Below are positions 1-9,361 of a stretch of 64,000 nt of DNA, one piece after another. Both the position numbers and the translations under genes were made by a program. The number at the start of each line of letters is the position of its first letter. Position 1 is the stretch's first letter. This DNA comes from Sphingobacterium hotanense. GTDB taxonomy: Bacteria > Bacteroidota > Bacteroidia > Sphingobacteriales > Sphingobacteriaceae. The DNA is taken from contig NZ_CP030848.1 in NCBI RefSeq assembly GCF_008274825.1, positions 930,001-994,000 on the forward strand. Direction: 5' to 3'. The notes below the pieces were generated by a model. The model worked only from the letters and a program-made list of their open reading frames with translations. It had not been told where the DNA came from and ran no database searches.

Positions 1-224
1 ATTTAAAATTTCTTACAATAGCCAAATAAAGTATTTTCATTAAGTTTATTATTTTGACGATTAAAAATTAACAAAATAATATTTTATAAAAATTGATATT
101 TATTACATTTTAGTTTTGAGGTTAGTAGACTAAAACTAAAATCGGTATATTCCTTGGTTTATCGAGTTTTTTCAAAAAGTCTCAAAATTCTTCCTGAAAT
201 CCCTAAAAACGTAAAATAGCTTGC
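1..224. other. AT-rich intergenic stretch beyond the atp operon
   Basis: This stretch lies past the atpC terminator and is very AT-rich. I see no convincing ORF, RNA gene or named motif in it. It may hold the upstream region of a gene beyond the left edge of the window. Confidence 0.4.
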
Positions 225-262
225 AAAAAAATAGCCCTTAAAACCTGAAGTTTTAAGGGCTA
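225..262 (-). terminator. Rho-independent terminator of atpD-atpC
   Basis: A perfect 12-bp stem (233-244 with 250-261, 5-nt loop) sits just past the atpC stop. Read on the minus strand it is followed by a run of seven T (complement of the A run at 225-230 and neighbours). Position and strand fit the end of the atp transcript. Confidence 0.85.
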
Positions 263-284
263 CAAAATCTTTATTTTTATCTAT

Positions 285-533
285 CTATTCTCCGGCAATT
301 CCTTCCGCTAAAATGATGATTTTGTTGTCCTTTACTTCAACCACACCACCTTTAATAATAATGACTTGTTCGTCATTATTATTTTTAATAATGACTTTGC
401 CATCATCTAGCGTAGACACAATAGCAGCGTGGTCCTTCAAAATTTGAAAGGAACCAGCAGATCCAGGAACTGTAACAGCAGTAACCGTACCTTCGTAAGC
501 TAATTTGTCTGGAGTAATAATTGTTAAATTCAT
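285..533 (-). CDS. atpC: F1F0 ATP synthase epsilon subunit
   Basis: This 82-residue protein begins MNLTIITPDKLAYEG and carries the epsilon N-terminal beta-sandwich motifs (TVPGSAGSFQILKDHAAIVS). Epsilon sits on the central stalk of F1 at the cytoplasmic face of the inner membrane and couples and regulates rotation. It is short because the C-terminal helical hairpin found in E. coli epsilon (about 138 residues) is absent, as in many Bacteroidota. It lies downstream of atpD on the same strand, separated by a repeat-filled 180-bp spacer, and is followed by a strong terminator. Confidence 0.93.
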   Translation of the reverse strand: MNLTIITPDKLAYEGTVTAVTVPGSAGSFQILKDHAAIVSTLDDGKVIIKNNNDEQVIIIKGGVVEVKDNKIIILAEGIAGE

Positions 534-713
534 TGAATATAGTATTTAGTAGTTAGTAGTTAGTATAAAGACCTAGGATGGAAATAATTGTCGACAATAA
601 ATTGTTTTTTCGTATTTCCCTAAATCAAAAGAACTATAGATTTTATACCAGTATTTAGTATTTACTAGCAAACCAAGGGTCTTACTACTAAATACTAAAT
701 ACTAACTACTAAT
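534..713. repeat. Inverted TAGTATTTAGTAGT-type repeat between atpD and atpC
   Basis: The spacer is bounded by two arms of a degenerate repeat. The left arm (about 539-573) is built from TAGTATTTAGTAGTTAGTAG units and ends in AAAGACC. The right arm (about 675-713) is its approximate reverse complement, starting GGGTCTTACTACTAAATACT. The transcript could fold into a long imperfect hairpin inside the operon. The same unit recurs at 6070-6105 and 7567-7586, so it is a dispersed intergenic repeat rather than an atp-specific element. Confidence 0.6.
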
Positions 714-2525
<1,812 letters not shown>

Positions 2526-4145
2526 ATGAAACAAAGGTTCATCATGCTGCTACTCTGCAGCACGCCTTTCTTTACGTATGCTCAATGGAATTATCCTAAG
2601 TATAATGAACTGAAAGCGCGCATCCAATCCTTCACCTCCAAATCCAATGTGCAATTAGACGTTATTGGCAAGTCCTTTGGCGCTGAACAAATCCCCATTA
2701 TTAAGATACAGCGTGGTAAGGAGGCGAAACCTACGCTCTTACTGGTTGCTGGCATCGACGGTAAACACCCCGCAGGAACGATCAATGCTTTGAATGTGGC
2801 GGAACGACTTTTGGATCTCCCTAAAGATGAGTTGTCCGATCTCTTGGCAAATAAATCGATTTGGGTTTTACCGCTGCTGAATGCGGATGCCTATAAAAGG
2901 AATGCCAATCACATCGAATTAACAGCTGGCAATGCTCGCCAGATTGATTTTGATCGAGATGGGCGCATCGATGAAGATCCCGAGAAGGACCTCAATGGCG
3001 ATGGCCTCATTTCTCAAATGCGCGTGAAGTCGCCCGCCGGAACATACCGACCACATTTGCTTTCTCCGGATTTCCTTTTGCTCGCGGAAAAGAATAAAGG
3101 GGAGGCCGGCATATTTGAACTCTACAAAGAAGGAGTAGACGCAGATAAGGATGGATTCTACGGTGAAGATGGTTTATCTGGAGTTAACCTCGATAAGAAT
3201 TTCACCTACGATTATCCTTTTTTTGAATCGGAGACCGGCGACTATGCTGCCTCGGAGCCTGAAACCCGAGCATTGATGAATTTAATCTTCGATAATCCGC
3301 AGATAGCCGTTGTTCTTCATTTTGGTTTACAGAATAACCTTTCGACAGCGGAGGTTTTCGACCAAAGGAAAGCCTCAGAACGTATCATGAAATCTTGGAC
3401 AAACAATGACGCGCAAGTGTCCGCATTGGTAACCAACTTTTATAAAGAGGCAGCTAAAGAGCTAGGCGATGCCCCTAAAATGCCGGCAGGTAAGGGTAAT
3501 TTTTCCAGCACCGCCTATTATCATGCTGGAAAATTCAGCTTTGTTACACCCTCTTGGTGGATTCCAACCACGCAGGACAGTAGCAAAACTACTGCTAAGC
3601 CGTCTGGAGCGAAGGACGATGACATGTTTGTAAGATGGGTTAAAGCCAACAATATACAAGGCGCCATCCTGCCATGGACTAAGGTCAATCACCCCGATTT
3701 CCCAAATCAGGAAGTAGAGGTAGGGGGCAAGGTAGAACGTTTTCAACATAACCCACCCATCGAACATCTGAACGCCTCCGCACAGGCGCATAGCAATTTC
3801 GTCGTGCAGTTGATGCGTGCCATGGCGAGTTTAGAATTTTCACAACCCAAAATCACTCCACTTGGCGATGATATCTTTCGAATCGAGGTGCGTTTATTCA
3901 ACACCGGGGCTTTGCCCATTTACCCGGAAATAGCAGATAAAATTAAGCATGTATCCAAACTTAAATCTGTTTTGGAATTGCAGAAAAACCAGTCCTTCCT
4001 AAGTGGTAAGCGTTTGCAGCTTTACCCCAGCTTAGGAGCGGGTAAGTCGCAAGACCTTTCCTGGTTAGTGAAAGGAAGAGGTAGAGCACAATTAACTGTC
4101 GGTTGTCCGACTGCCGGGATGAAAGTAATCGATATAAATCTTTAA
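2526..4145 (+). CDS. Secreted M14-like protein, probably inactive
   Basis: This 539-residue protein has a signal peptide (MKQRFIMLLLCSTPFFTYAQ) and an M14 zinc-carboxypeptidase fold by similarity to the next gene. Aligned with that neighbour, the first zinc motif (HANE there) becomes D78-G-K-H81, so both His and Glu ligands are replaced. The third zinc histidine is kept (H265, VVLHFG), but the region of the catalytic Glu (SNELM in the neighbour) reads VTPSWWIP. Asp-rich calcium-like loops occur at about 141-160 and 205-216. Its stop codon overlaps the next start (TAATG), so the two are probably co-translated. I infer a binding or partner role rather than peptidase activity. Confidence 0.75.
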   Translation: MKQRFIMLLLCSTPFFTYAQWNYPKYNELKARIQSFTSKSNVQLDVIGKSFGAEQIPIIKIQRGKEAKPTLLLVAGIDGKHPAGTINALNVAERLLDLPKDELSDLLANKSIWVLPLLNADAYKRNANHIELTAGNARQIDFDRDGRIDEDPEKDLNGDGLISQMRVKSPAGTYRPHLLSPDFLLLAEKNKGEAGIFELYKEGVDADKDGFYGEDGLSGVNLDKNFTYDYPFFESETGDYAASEPETRALMNLIFDNPQIAVVLHFGLQNNLSTAEVFDQRKASERIMKSWTNNDAQVSALVTNFYKEAAKELGDAPKMPAGKGNFSSTAYYHAGKFSFVTPSWWIPTTQDSSKTTAKPSGAKDDDMFVRWVKANNIQGAILPWTKVNHPDFPNQEVEVGGKVERFQHNPPIEHLNASAQAHSNFVVQLMRAMASLEFSQPKITPLGDDIFRIEVRLFNTGALPIYPEIADKIKHVSKLKSVLELQKNQSFLSGKRLQLYPSLGAGKSQDLSWLVKGRGRAQLTVGCPTAGMKVIDINL

Positions 4146-5926
4146 TGCGTCCGAACATGAAATTAACCTATAAAATTTTAGCCTTAAGCTTGTCATTAGC
4201 TGTTTCCACAGCATCTGCACAAAAGAAATCGGATGAAGCACCAAAAGAAATTGCTGGACTTCGTGCTGTGGGGTCTCCATCAAATCCAAAAGTGCAAATG
4301 AACTGGAGCCGCTATCATGATTTGAAACAGATGGAGCAATTCTATAAGGATCTCCAGAAGGCATATCCTAATTTAGTAAAATGCGAGTCCATCGGTAAAA
4401 GTTATGAGGGCAGAGATATTTTCGTATTGACCGTTACAGACTTTAAGGAAGGCAATCCTGATCGTAAGCCTGCGATGTGGATCGACGGAAATATTCACGC
4501 CAATGAACTACAGGGTTCCGAAATATCGATGTACACAGCCTGGTATCTGGCCGAGAATTATCATGCGGTACCCTTTATTAAAGAGTTGTTAAAGGACAAG
4601 GTGTTCTATATTGCCCCAACCATTAACCCTGATTCGCGCGAGTATTTCATCTATAACCCCAACAGCATGCACTCGTCACGTACCGGCCGCCGTCCATTCG
4701 ACAACGATGGTGATGGCTTAATAGCAGAGGATTTATATGACGACTTAGATGGTGATGGTGAAATTGTAATGATGCGCCGCAAATCAAAAACAGGCAGATA
4801 CAAGGTTGATTCGGAAAACCCGAATCGCATGCTTATGGTTAAGCCAGGTGAGGTTGGCGAGTATGAGATGTTAGGATTCGAAGGTATTGACAATGATGGC
4901 GATGGCCTAGTCAACGAGGATATTACTGGCACCTACGACCCTAACCGCGACTGGGGTTGGAACTGGCAACCCAACTATGTGCAAGGGGGCGCTTTGTACT
5001 ATCCTGGAACATTGCCAGAAACACAGGCCGTCAAAGATTTTGTCTATAAACACCCCAATATTGCCGGCGCGCAATCCTATCACAATTATGGCGGAATGAT
5101 TTTGCGCGGTCCTGGGGCAGCGGATGATGAACGCTTTTATTCAAACAAAGATGTGCAAGTGTATAATGCTATTGGGCAGACTGGTGAAAAAATGCTGCCT
5201 GGATATAATTATATCGTCATCCATAAAGACTTATACACGGTATTCGGCGGAGAGATAGACTTCTTCGCATTGACGCGCGGCATTTTTACCTTCTCTAACG
5301 AGTTAATGACAACCTATAAACTATTTAATGAAAAATCGGAAGGCGGTTTTAGACAGTCGGATGAATACTATGAGTTCGACCGATTGCTGATGTTTGGTGA
5401 TGCATACGTGCCATGGAAGGAATATGATCATCCCCAATACGGAAAAATCGAGATTGGCGGTGCGAAAAAGAATTACACGCGTAATCACCCGGGATTCCTA
5501 TTATTAGAAGATGCACATCGGAATGCAGCATTCACAATTTATCACGCATACCATATGCCGAAGTTAGAGGTCATAGAAGCAACAACGAGATCGCTTGGCG
5601 GCAACTTATATGAAGTCAACGCAACGATATGGAATAGCCGTATTATCCCGACCCATTCCGACCATGACGTGCGAATGAAGATCGAGCGTCCGAACCATAT
5701 TCGACTAGAAGGAGCACAGGTCATCACTGGCATGCAAGTCGTAAATAAAGATTTCAACGAAACTAAAGAGCAACGCTTTAAACCCGAGCAAATCGAAGTC
5801 GCAACCATCGACGGCATGAGCGCGGTTTCCGTACGTTGGATCGTGAAAGGAAATCCTAATAACGCCAAGATTGTAATCGATAGTCCCAAAGGCGGCTACT
5901 TGGAATATAATTTAAGCAGTATTTAG
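4145..5926 (+). CDS. Secreted M14 family zinc carboxypeptidase
   Basis: This is a 593-residue peptidase starting at the ATG that overlaps the upstream stop (TAATG). An ATG 12 bp further on (MKLTYKILAL) is an equally good signal-peptide start. The M14 zinc site is intact: H118 and E121 (GNIHANE), then the later His in QSYHNYGG, and the catalytic Glu in TFSNELMTT. Two Asp-rich loops (DNDGDGLIAED and DNDGDGLVNED) resemble calcium sites. M14 enzymes remove C-terminal residues from peptides. The signal peptide places it in the periplasm or outside. It forms an operon with the degenerate paralogue upstream. Confidence 0.87.
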   Translation: MRPNMKLTYKILALSLSLAVSTASAQKKSDEAPKEIAGLRAVGSPSNPKVQMNWSRYHDLKQMEQFYKDLQKAYPNLVKCESIGKSYEGRDIFVLTVTDFKEGNPDRKPAMWIDGNIHANELQGSEISMYTAWYLAENYHAVPFIKELLKDKVFYIAPTINPDSREYFIYNPNSMHSSRTGRRPFDNDGDGLIAEDLYDDLDGDGEIVMMRRKSKTGRYKVDSENPNRMLMVKPGEVGEYEMLGFEGIDNDGDGLVNEDITGTYDPNRDWGWNWQPNYVQGGALYYPGTLPETQAVKDFVYKHPNIAGAQSYHNYGGMILRGPGAADDERFYSNKDVQVYNAIGQTGEKMLPGYNYIVIHKDLYTVFGGEIDFFALTRGIFTFSNELMTTYKLFNEKSEGGFRQSDEYYEFDRLLMFGDAYVPWKEYDHPQYGKIEIGGAKKNYTRNHPGFLLLEDAHRNAAFTIYHAYHMPKLEVIEATTRSLGGNLYEVNATIWNSRIIPTHSDHDVRMKIERPNHIRLEGAQVITGMQVVNKDFNETKEQRFKPEQIEVATIDGMSAVSVRWIVKGNPNNAKIVIDSPKGGYLEYNLSSI

Positions 5927-5993
5927 ATATTAGATATGAGACATTAGACGTTAGATTTTAGACGTTAGACATTAGACGCCATAATGGACTTTG
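5927..5993. repeat. TTAGAC-type degenerate tandem repeat
   Basis: Directly after the M14 stop lies a run of imperfect units such as AGACATTAGACGTTAGAT. The same unit flanks the inverted-repeat block at 60862-60879 and, in reverse complement, 61234-61252. It is non-coding. Confidence 0.55.
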
Positions 5994-6070
5994 TTTTGAA
6001 TACCAGGAAAGGAACGATGTAAGGATTTACAGGATCCTGCTTATCTTTTAATCCTTCCTTTCCTGGTTCA
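5994..6070. repeat. REP-like palindrome, intact copy
   Basis: The sequence TACCAGGAAAGGAACGATG runs into a centre at GGATCC (6031-6036 region), and then the complement-like arm ends TTCCTTTCCTGGTTCA. It is an imperfect palindrome of about 70 bp. The distal arm (6058-6070) contains the same TTTCCTGGTTCA junction sequence in which the neighbouring IS110 element sits, so it is an unoccupied target-like site. Confidence 0.7.
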
Positions 6071-6118
6071 GAAATAGTATTTAGTAGTAAGTATTTAGTA
6101 GTTAGACCGATGGTGGAA

Positions 6119-6152
6119 GATCCTGCCCATCCTTACACCTTCCTTTCCTGGT
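6119..6152. repeat. REP-like half site interrupted by IS110 element
   Basis: GATCCTGCCCATCC through CCTTTCCTGGT is one arm of the REP-like repeat and ends exactly where the insertion element begins. The continuation GGTTCAAGACAA is found on the other side at 7445-7456. The rejoined sequence TTTCCTGGTTCAAGACAA is present uninterrupted at 61175-61192. Confidence 0.75.
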
Positions 6153-6198
6153 ATTCTAGGTTTTTGACATATGCAAATTTTCTTTAATATTTTTTCTA

Positions 6199-7191
6199 TC
6201 ACGCTGCATAATGATAATCTTCCCGATACATCTCCTGTCGTCCGATCAAGGAAAACATGATCAAAATCAGCTTGAATTTCACATTGTTCAAGACCAACGG
6301 GTAAGCTTTGGTTGTGAGCTTCCGTTGCGCATATTCTCGGAGCGTCTTGTCATGTGTAATGGCAATCTTTGCCGCTTGGTTCAACTCCTGCTTTATGGCC
6401 TTGTTGGCCATATGCGAGACTCGCTTTCGACCGCGAATACTGGTCCCAGAAGTGTGCTCAAATGGTATCACACCGGCATAGACAGCGTATTTTCGGGGAT
6501 CGGTAAAAGCCTTGAAATTCTCCGTATAAACGATCGTCATCCAGGCATTGACCGGGCCTATCCCTTTGACGCTTTTGAGGATCTGATAGTTCCTGTTGAG
6601 CGATTCATCGCTTTCGATGAGCTGTAAGATTTCTCGTTCTACTCTGTAGATCTCTTTCTTATAAACATCTATCATTGTTTTACTGACCTTCAGGATCACC
6701 TTCCCTGCGTCTTTCCCGTACATCGCCTTGCGCTCAGAGCTGCTCGCTTTGTAACCGGCCATCTCTCTCACTAGACGTTTACGAAAGGAGATCAGCTGCT
6801 TAAGATCAAATATTGTAGAATTCAATTTACCGCTTGGTTCGAGCATATAAGCCTTTTCTTCCCCATACTGGGCAATCCTAAAGGAGTCTTGCTTATCGCT
6901 CTTGCCACGGACCATGCCCATCGACTTCTTGATCTCTAGACCAGATTTGCGTGTATACGAAAGACCTTTTGACTCGCAATACTGCAGGAATCTATATTCA
7001 TATCCACCAGTATATTCCATGATAAAGAAGACTTGGCTTGATACAAAACCTTTCCCTCGCATCCACTTTGCCAATTGCTTAAATCCCGAACTGTTGTTCT
7101 CGATCTTAATGAAATCATGTGTGCCCCAATGGCAGATGTCCAATGTCTTCTTAGAAACGTCGACACCTAAGGTAATACGATCTTTTTTCAT
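6199..7191 (-). CDS. IS110-family DEDD transposase/recombinase
   Basis: This intact 330-residue protein has the N-terminal RuvC-like DEDD domain (ITLGVDVSKKTLD at the start, the EYTGGYE segment, KSDKQDS) and the C-terminal Transposase_20 domain (LKSVKGIGPVNAW, then AGVIPFEHTSGTSIRGR with the serine-containing SGTS/RKRVSHMAN region). IS110 enzymes cut and rejoin DNA at donor and target sites chosen by a bridge RNA from the element's own non-coding end. No frameshift or stop is seen, so the element may be mobile. Confidence 0.93.
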   Translation of the reverse strand: MKKDRITLGVDVSKKTLDICHWGTHDFIKIENNSSGFKQLAKWMRGKGFVSSQVFFIMEYTGGYEYRFLQYCESKGLSYTRKSGLEIKKSMGMVRGKSDKQDSFRIAQYGEEKAYMLEPSGKLNSTIFDLKQLISFRKRLVREMAGYKASSSERKAMYGKDAGKVILKVSKTMIDVYKKEIYRVEREILQLIESDESLNRNYQILKSVKGIGPVNAWMTIVYTENFKAFTDPRKYAVYAGVIPFEHTSGTSIRGRKRVSHMANKAIKQELNQAAKIAITHDKTLREYAQRKLTTKAYPLVLNNVKFKLILIMFSLIGRQEMYREDYHYAA

Positions 7192-7214
7192 GATCTAAAC
7201 TTTTTAATGTAAAT

Positions 7215-7390
7215 GATTGAAAAATTGCCCGTTACCTAGTACCTTTGAAGTACCTTTGATAATAAAACTATTCTAGTTTGGCCTTAGGCAATGAATAAGG
7301 TAGGCACAGATACCAGGAAAAGTCCTTAACGACTACTTCAAAATAATGTTCAACCTGCCTTATTCATCCTAACGCTTCCGTTAGGTAATA
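7215..7390 (-). ncRNA. Predicted bridge RNA of the IS110 element
   Basis: Read in transposase sense, a 7-bp hairpin (CGTTAGG/CCTAACG arms, 7368-7385) is followed by a long stem (10 bp, 7291-7300 with 7358-7367) enclosing a loop of about 57 nt. The loop holds GTTGAAC (matching the left target CTTGAACC) and TTTTCCTGG (pairing with the right target CCAGGAAA). A second stem (7225-7230 with 7286-7291) encloses CTAGAATA, identical to the element's 3' end (6152-6159), and CAAAGGT twice, complementary to its 5' end (7441-7447). Order and polarity match the published target-binding and donor-binding loops. The RNA ends are estimated. Confidence 0.8.
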
Positions 7391-7534
7391 CCTTATATCT
7401 TCTATTAAGTATTTATTCATCAATTACTCTCTGTTTAAACCAAAGGTTCAAGACAACCGCATTCCCTTAATCCTTCCTTTTCTAGCTTAAAGCAAACCGT
7501 ATTCACGTCTATCCTAATACTATCATTTAATCAC

Positions 7535-7557
7535 AAAAAAGGCGCCAAATAGGCGCC
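7535..7557 (-). terminator. Rho-independent terminator
   Basis: The stem GGCGCC (7541-7546) pairs with GGCGCC (7552-7557) across a 5-nt loop. On the minus strand it is followed by six T (A run 7535-7540). It ends transcription of the coiled-coil gene at 7590-8180. Confidence 0.75.
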
Positions 7558-7589
7558 CAAGGTCTTTATACTAACTACTAACTACTAGC

Positions 7590-8180
7590 CTAAGAATTTC
7601 TCTTCAGCTGTTCGTCCAGTAGTTGTCGTTTTAGGTGTTGTTCTCTTTCCATCGATTTCTTGCGGAGTGTTTGCAGTTCATCCTGCAATTCATCCACAGT
7701 TTTCTTGGAGTCGTCGGTGTCTACTTTGGCTTTGCGGAATGCGACTAGCGTTCCGAAGAATGCTGCTGCAAGCGCTAATATAATAGCCCAAACCATGGTG
7801 TGGTATGATCCTTTGGAGAAGTCCATACCTAAAAATGAGATGCTATCAGTCTTCTTTTGTTCTGCTTCTAACTGTGTAGTCAGGGAGCTGACCGAATCTT
7901 GAAGCCCCTTGATATTACCGGCAGAAGAAGAATTTGAAGAAGATAAATCTGCAATTTGCTTTCTGTAGGTGCTGAGGGAGTCGCGCACATTTTGACGTAC
8001 GGTTTCTAGGTTTGCTCGGCGGATAATTTTAAAATCTGCACTTTGCGACTTGGAGTACAAGTTCAAATAAACAAACTGGCTGTCAAGGCTCGAAGTTCTC
8101 AACTTCTGCTGTAACATTTGTCCCTGAGCTGCGGGAGCTAACAAAACAAAAAATAAAAGGGAATAAATAAATACGCGCAT
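7590..8180 (-). CDS. Signal-peptide, coiled-coil, single-TM protein of unknown function
   Basis: The gene encodes 196 residues. The start MRVFIYSLLFFVLLAPAAQG is a signal peptide. Residues about 60-115 are polar and heptad-like (coiled coil). A transmembrane segment follows (MVWAIILALAAAFFGTLVAF, about 129-148), then a charged C-terminal coiled coil (VDELQDELQTLRKKSMEREQ). It is probably an inner-membrane protein with helical regions on both sides. I do not recognise a function. It is a single gene with its own terminator, flanked by the IS110 element. Confidence 0.75.
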   Translation of the reverse strand: MRVFIYSLLFFVLLAPAAQGQMLQQKLRTSSLDSQFVYLNLYSKSQSADFKIIRRANLETVRQNVRDSLSTYRKQIADLSSSNSSSAGNIKGLQDSVSSLTTQLEAEQKKTDSISFLGMDFSKGSYHTMVWAIILALAAAFFGTLVAFRKAKVDTDDSKKTVDELQDELQTLRKKSMEREQHLKRQLLDEQLKRNS

Positions 8181-8638
8181 ACGGGTTTGATTAAGCTTTA
8201 CATGTCAATTTTACCAATTTAATTAGACATTGTGAAAATTATTAAAAATTAATCCCTCTTAAACCCACTGTTTTTGCGGTTTTTAGACCTTCTCTTTTAA
8301 CTGTAAGAAGATTTTTGAAATACGCGGTCTATTAAATTTTGTCATAATGTGATAAACAAATCAAGGATTTGTTTTAAACACTGATAACTTTTTAAAAATT
8401 CTGTTTAGTTAATGTTCTATTTATAAAAATTGTTGAAAGTTAAATGCTTAACAAAATATTCTTATATTTATATCGCTTATAAACTTATAAAATCAAAGTC
8501 CAGGAGATTTAGGCTGCATCACAGTATTTTTAATCCGATGTAACGGATGCAAATGCTTCGATTTAACTGAGACTAAAGACTACTGCTGACTTAATAATTA
8601 TTTATCTCCCGAAGGGGAATTGTAAATCTATTCAAACT
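8181..8638. promoter_or_regulatory. Divergent promoter region and leader of the CoA-transferase operon
   Basis: This 458-bp AT-rich region lies between divergent genes and must hold promoters for both. The last 140 bp are less AT-rich and contain small hairpins: ATCCG-N6-CGGAT near 8535-8552 and CCCGAAGGGG near 8608. This suggests a structured 5' leader, but I match it to no known riboswitch class. No ORF is supported here. Confidence 0.35.
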
Positions 8639-9361
8639 ATGATTGATAAAAGCGTGGCAAATGCTTCGGACGCAATCCAAGACGTCAAAGATGGGATGAC
8701 CATCTCATTGGGTGGCTTTGGGCTATGCGGAATTCCGGAGAATCTGATTGCTGCATTGCTGCAAAAAGGAACTAAGAATCTGACATGTATCAGTAACAAT
8801 GCCGGTGTTGACGACTTCGGCTTGGGCCTGCTGCTACAGAAAAAGCAGGTCAAGAAAATGATTGCTTCCTACGTAGGAGAGAATGCGGAATTTGAGCGCC
8901 AGATGTTGAGCGGTGAATTGGAAGTGGATCTGATTCCACAAGGCACCTTAGCATCTCGTTTAATGGCCGGCGGATATGGTATGCCTGTAATTTTTACGCC
9001 GGCAGGGGTGGGGACCGAGGTTGCCGAAGGCAAGGAAACTCGAAAATTCACCTTCCATGGCGTAGAAAAAGAATACCTAATGGAATATGCTTTTGAGCCT
9101 GATTTTGCTTTCGTAAAAGCATGGAAGGGTGATAAGGCGGGTAATTTAGTGTACCGCGGAACAGCACAGAACTTTAACCATGCTGTAGCTATGTGCGGAA
9201 AGATCACGATCGCGGAAGTCGAAGAGTTGGTTGAGCCGGGCGAGTTAGATCCAAATTTTATCCATACACCAGGCGTATTTGTGCAACGGATTTTTCAAGG
9301 CGATAAATACGAGAAAAGAATAGAACAACGAACAGTAAGAAATAAAGAAGACAATGATTAA
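8639..9361 (+). CDS. scoA: 3-oxoacid CoA-transferase subunit A
   Basis: The 240-residue alpha subunit of an OXCT/Ato-type CoA transferase has the family start IDKSVANASDAIQDVKDGM and the glycine-rich SLGGFGLCGIPENLI. With subunit B it moves CoA between succinyl-CoA (or acetyl-CoA) and acetoacetate in the cytoplasm. The stop overlaps the thiolase start (ATGATTAA, 8 bp), pointing to translational coupling. The partner subunit lies two genes on. Confidence 0.92.
   Translation: MIDKSVANASDAIQDVKDGMTISLGGFGLCGIPENLIAALLQKGTKNLTCISNNAGVDDFGLGLLLQKKQVKKMIASYVGENAEFERQMLSGELEVDLIPQGTLASRLMAGGYGMPVIFTPAGVGTEVAEGKETRKFTFHGVEKEYLMEYAFEPDFAFVKAWKGDKAGNLVYRGTAQNFNHAVAMCGKITIAEVEELVEPGELDPNFIHTPGVFVQRIFQGDKYEKRIEQRTVRNKEDND

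Larger units (their letters stand above)
6153..7447 (-). mobile_element. IS110-family insertion sequence, about 1.3 kb
   Basis: The element contains one transposase gene, a short 3' end (6153-6198) and a long 5' non-coding end (7192-7444). The boundaries are deduced from a split repeat: left flank TTTCCTGGT (6144-6152), right flank GGTTCAAGACAA (7445-7456). The unsplit form occurs at 61175-61192. GGT (ACC in transposase sense) is present at both junctions, so the crossover core lies within it. There are no terminal inverted repeats, as usual for IS110. The layout (long 5' end, short 3' end) matches the IS110 group rather than IS1111. Exact ends may shift by the 3 bp of shared core. Confidence 0.85.

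Noticed and set aside
8567-8572. CTGAGA box suggesting a TPP riboswitch upstream of scoA
   Set aside because: The other conserved TPP elements (GGGTGCC and ACCTGAT-type segments) are absent, and the operon has no thiamin link.
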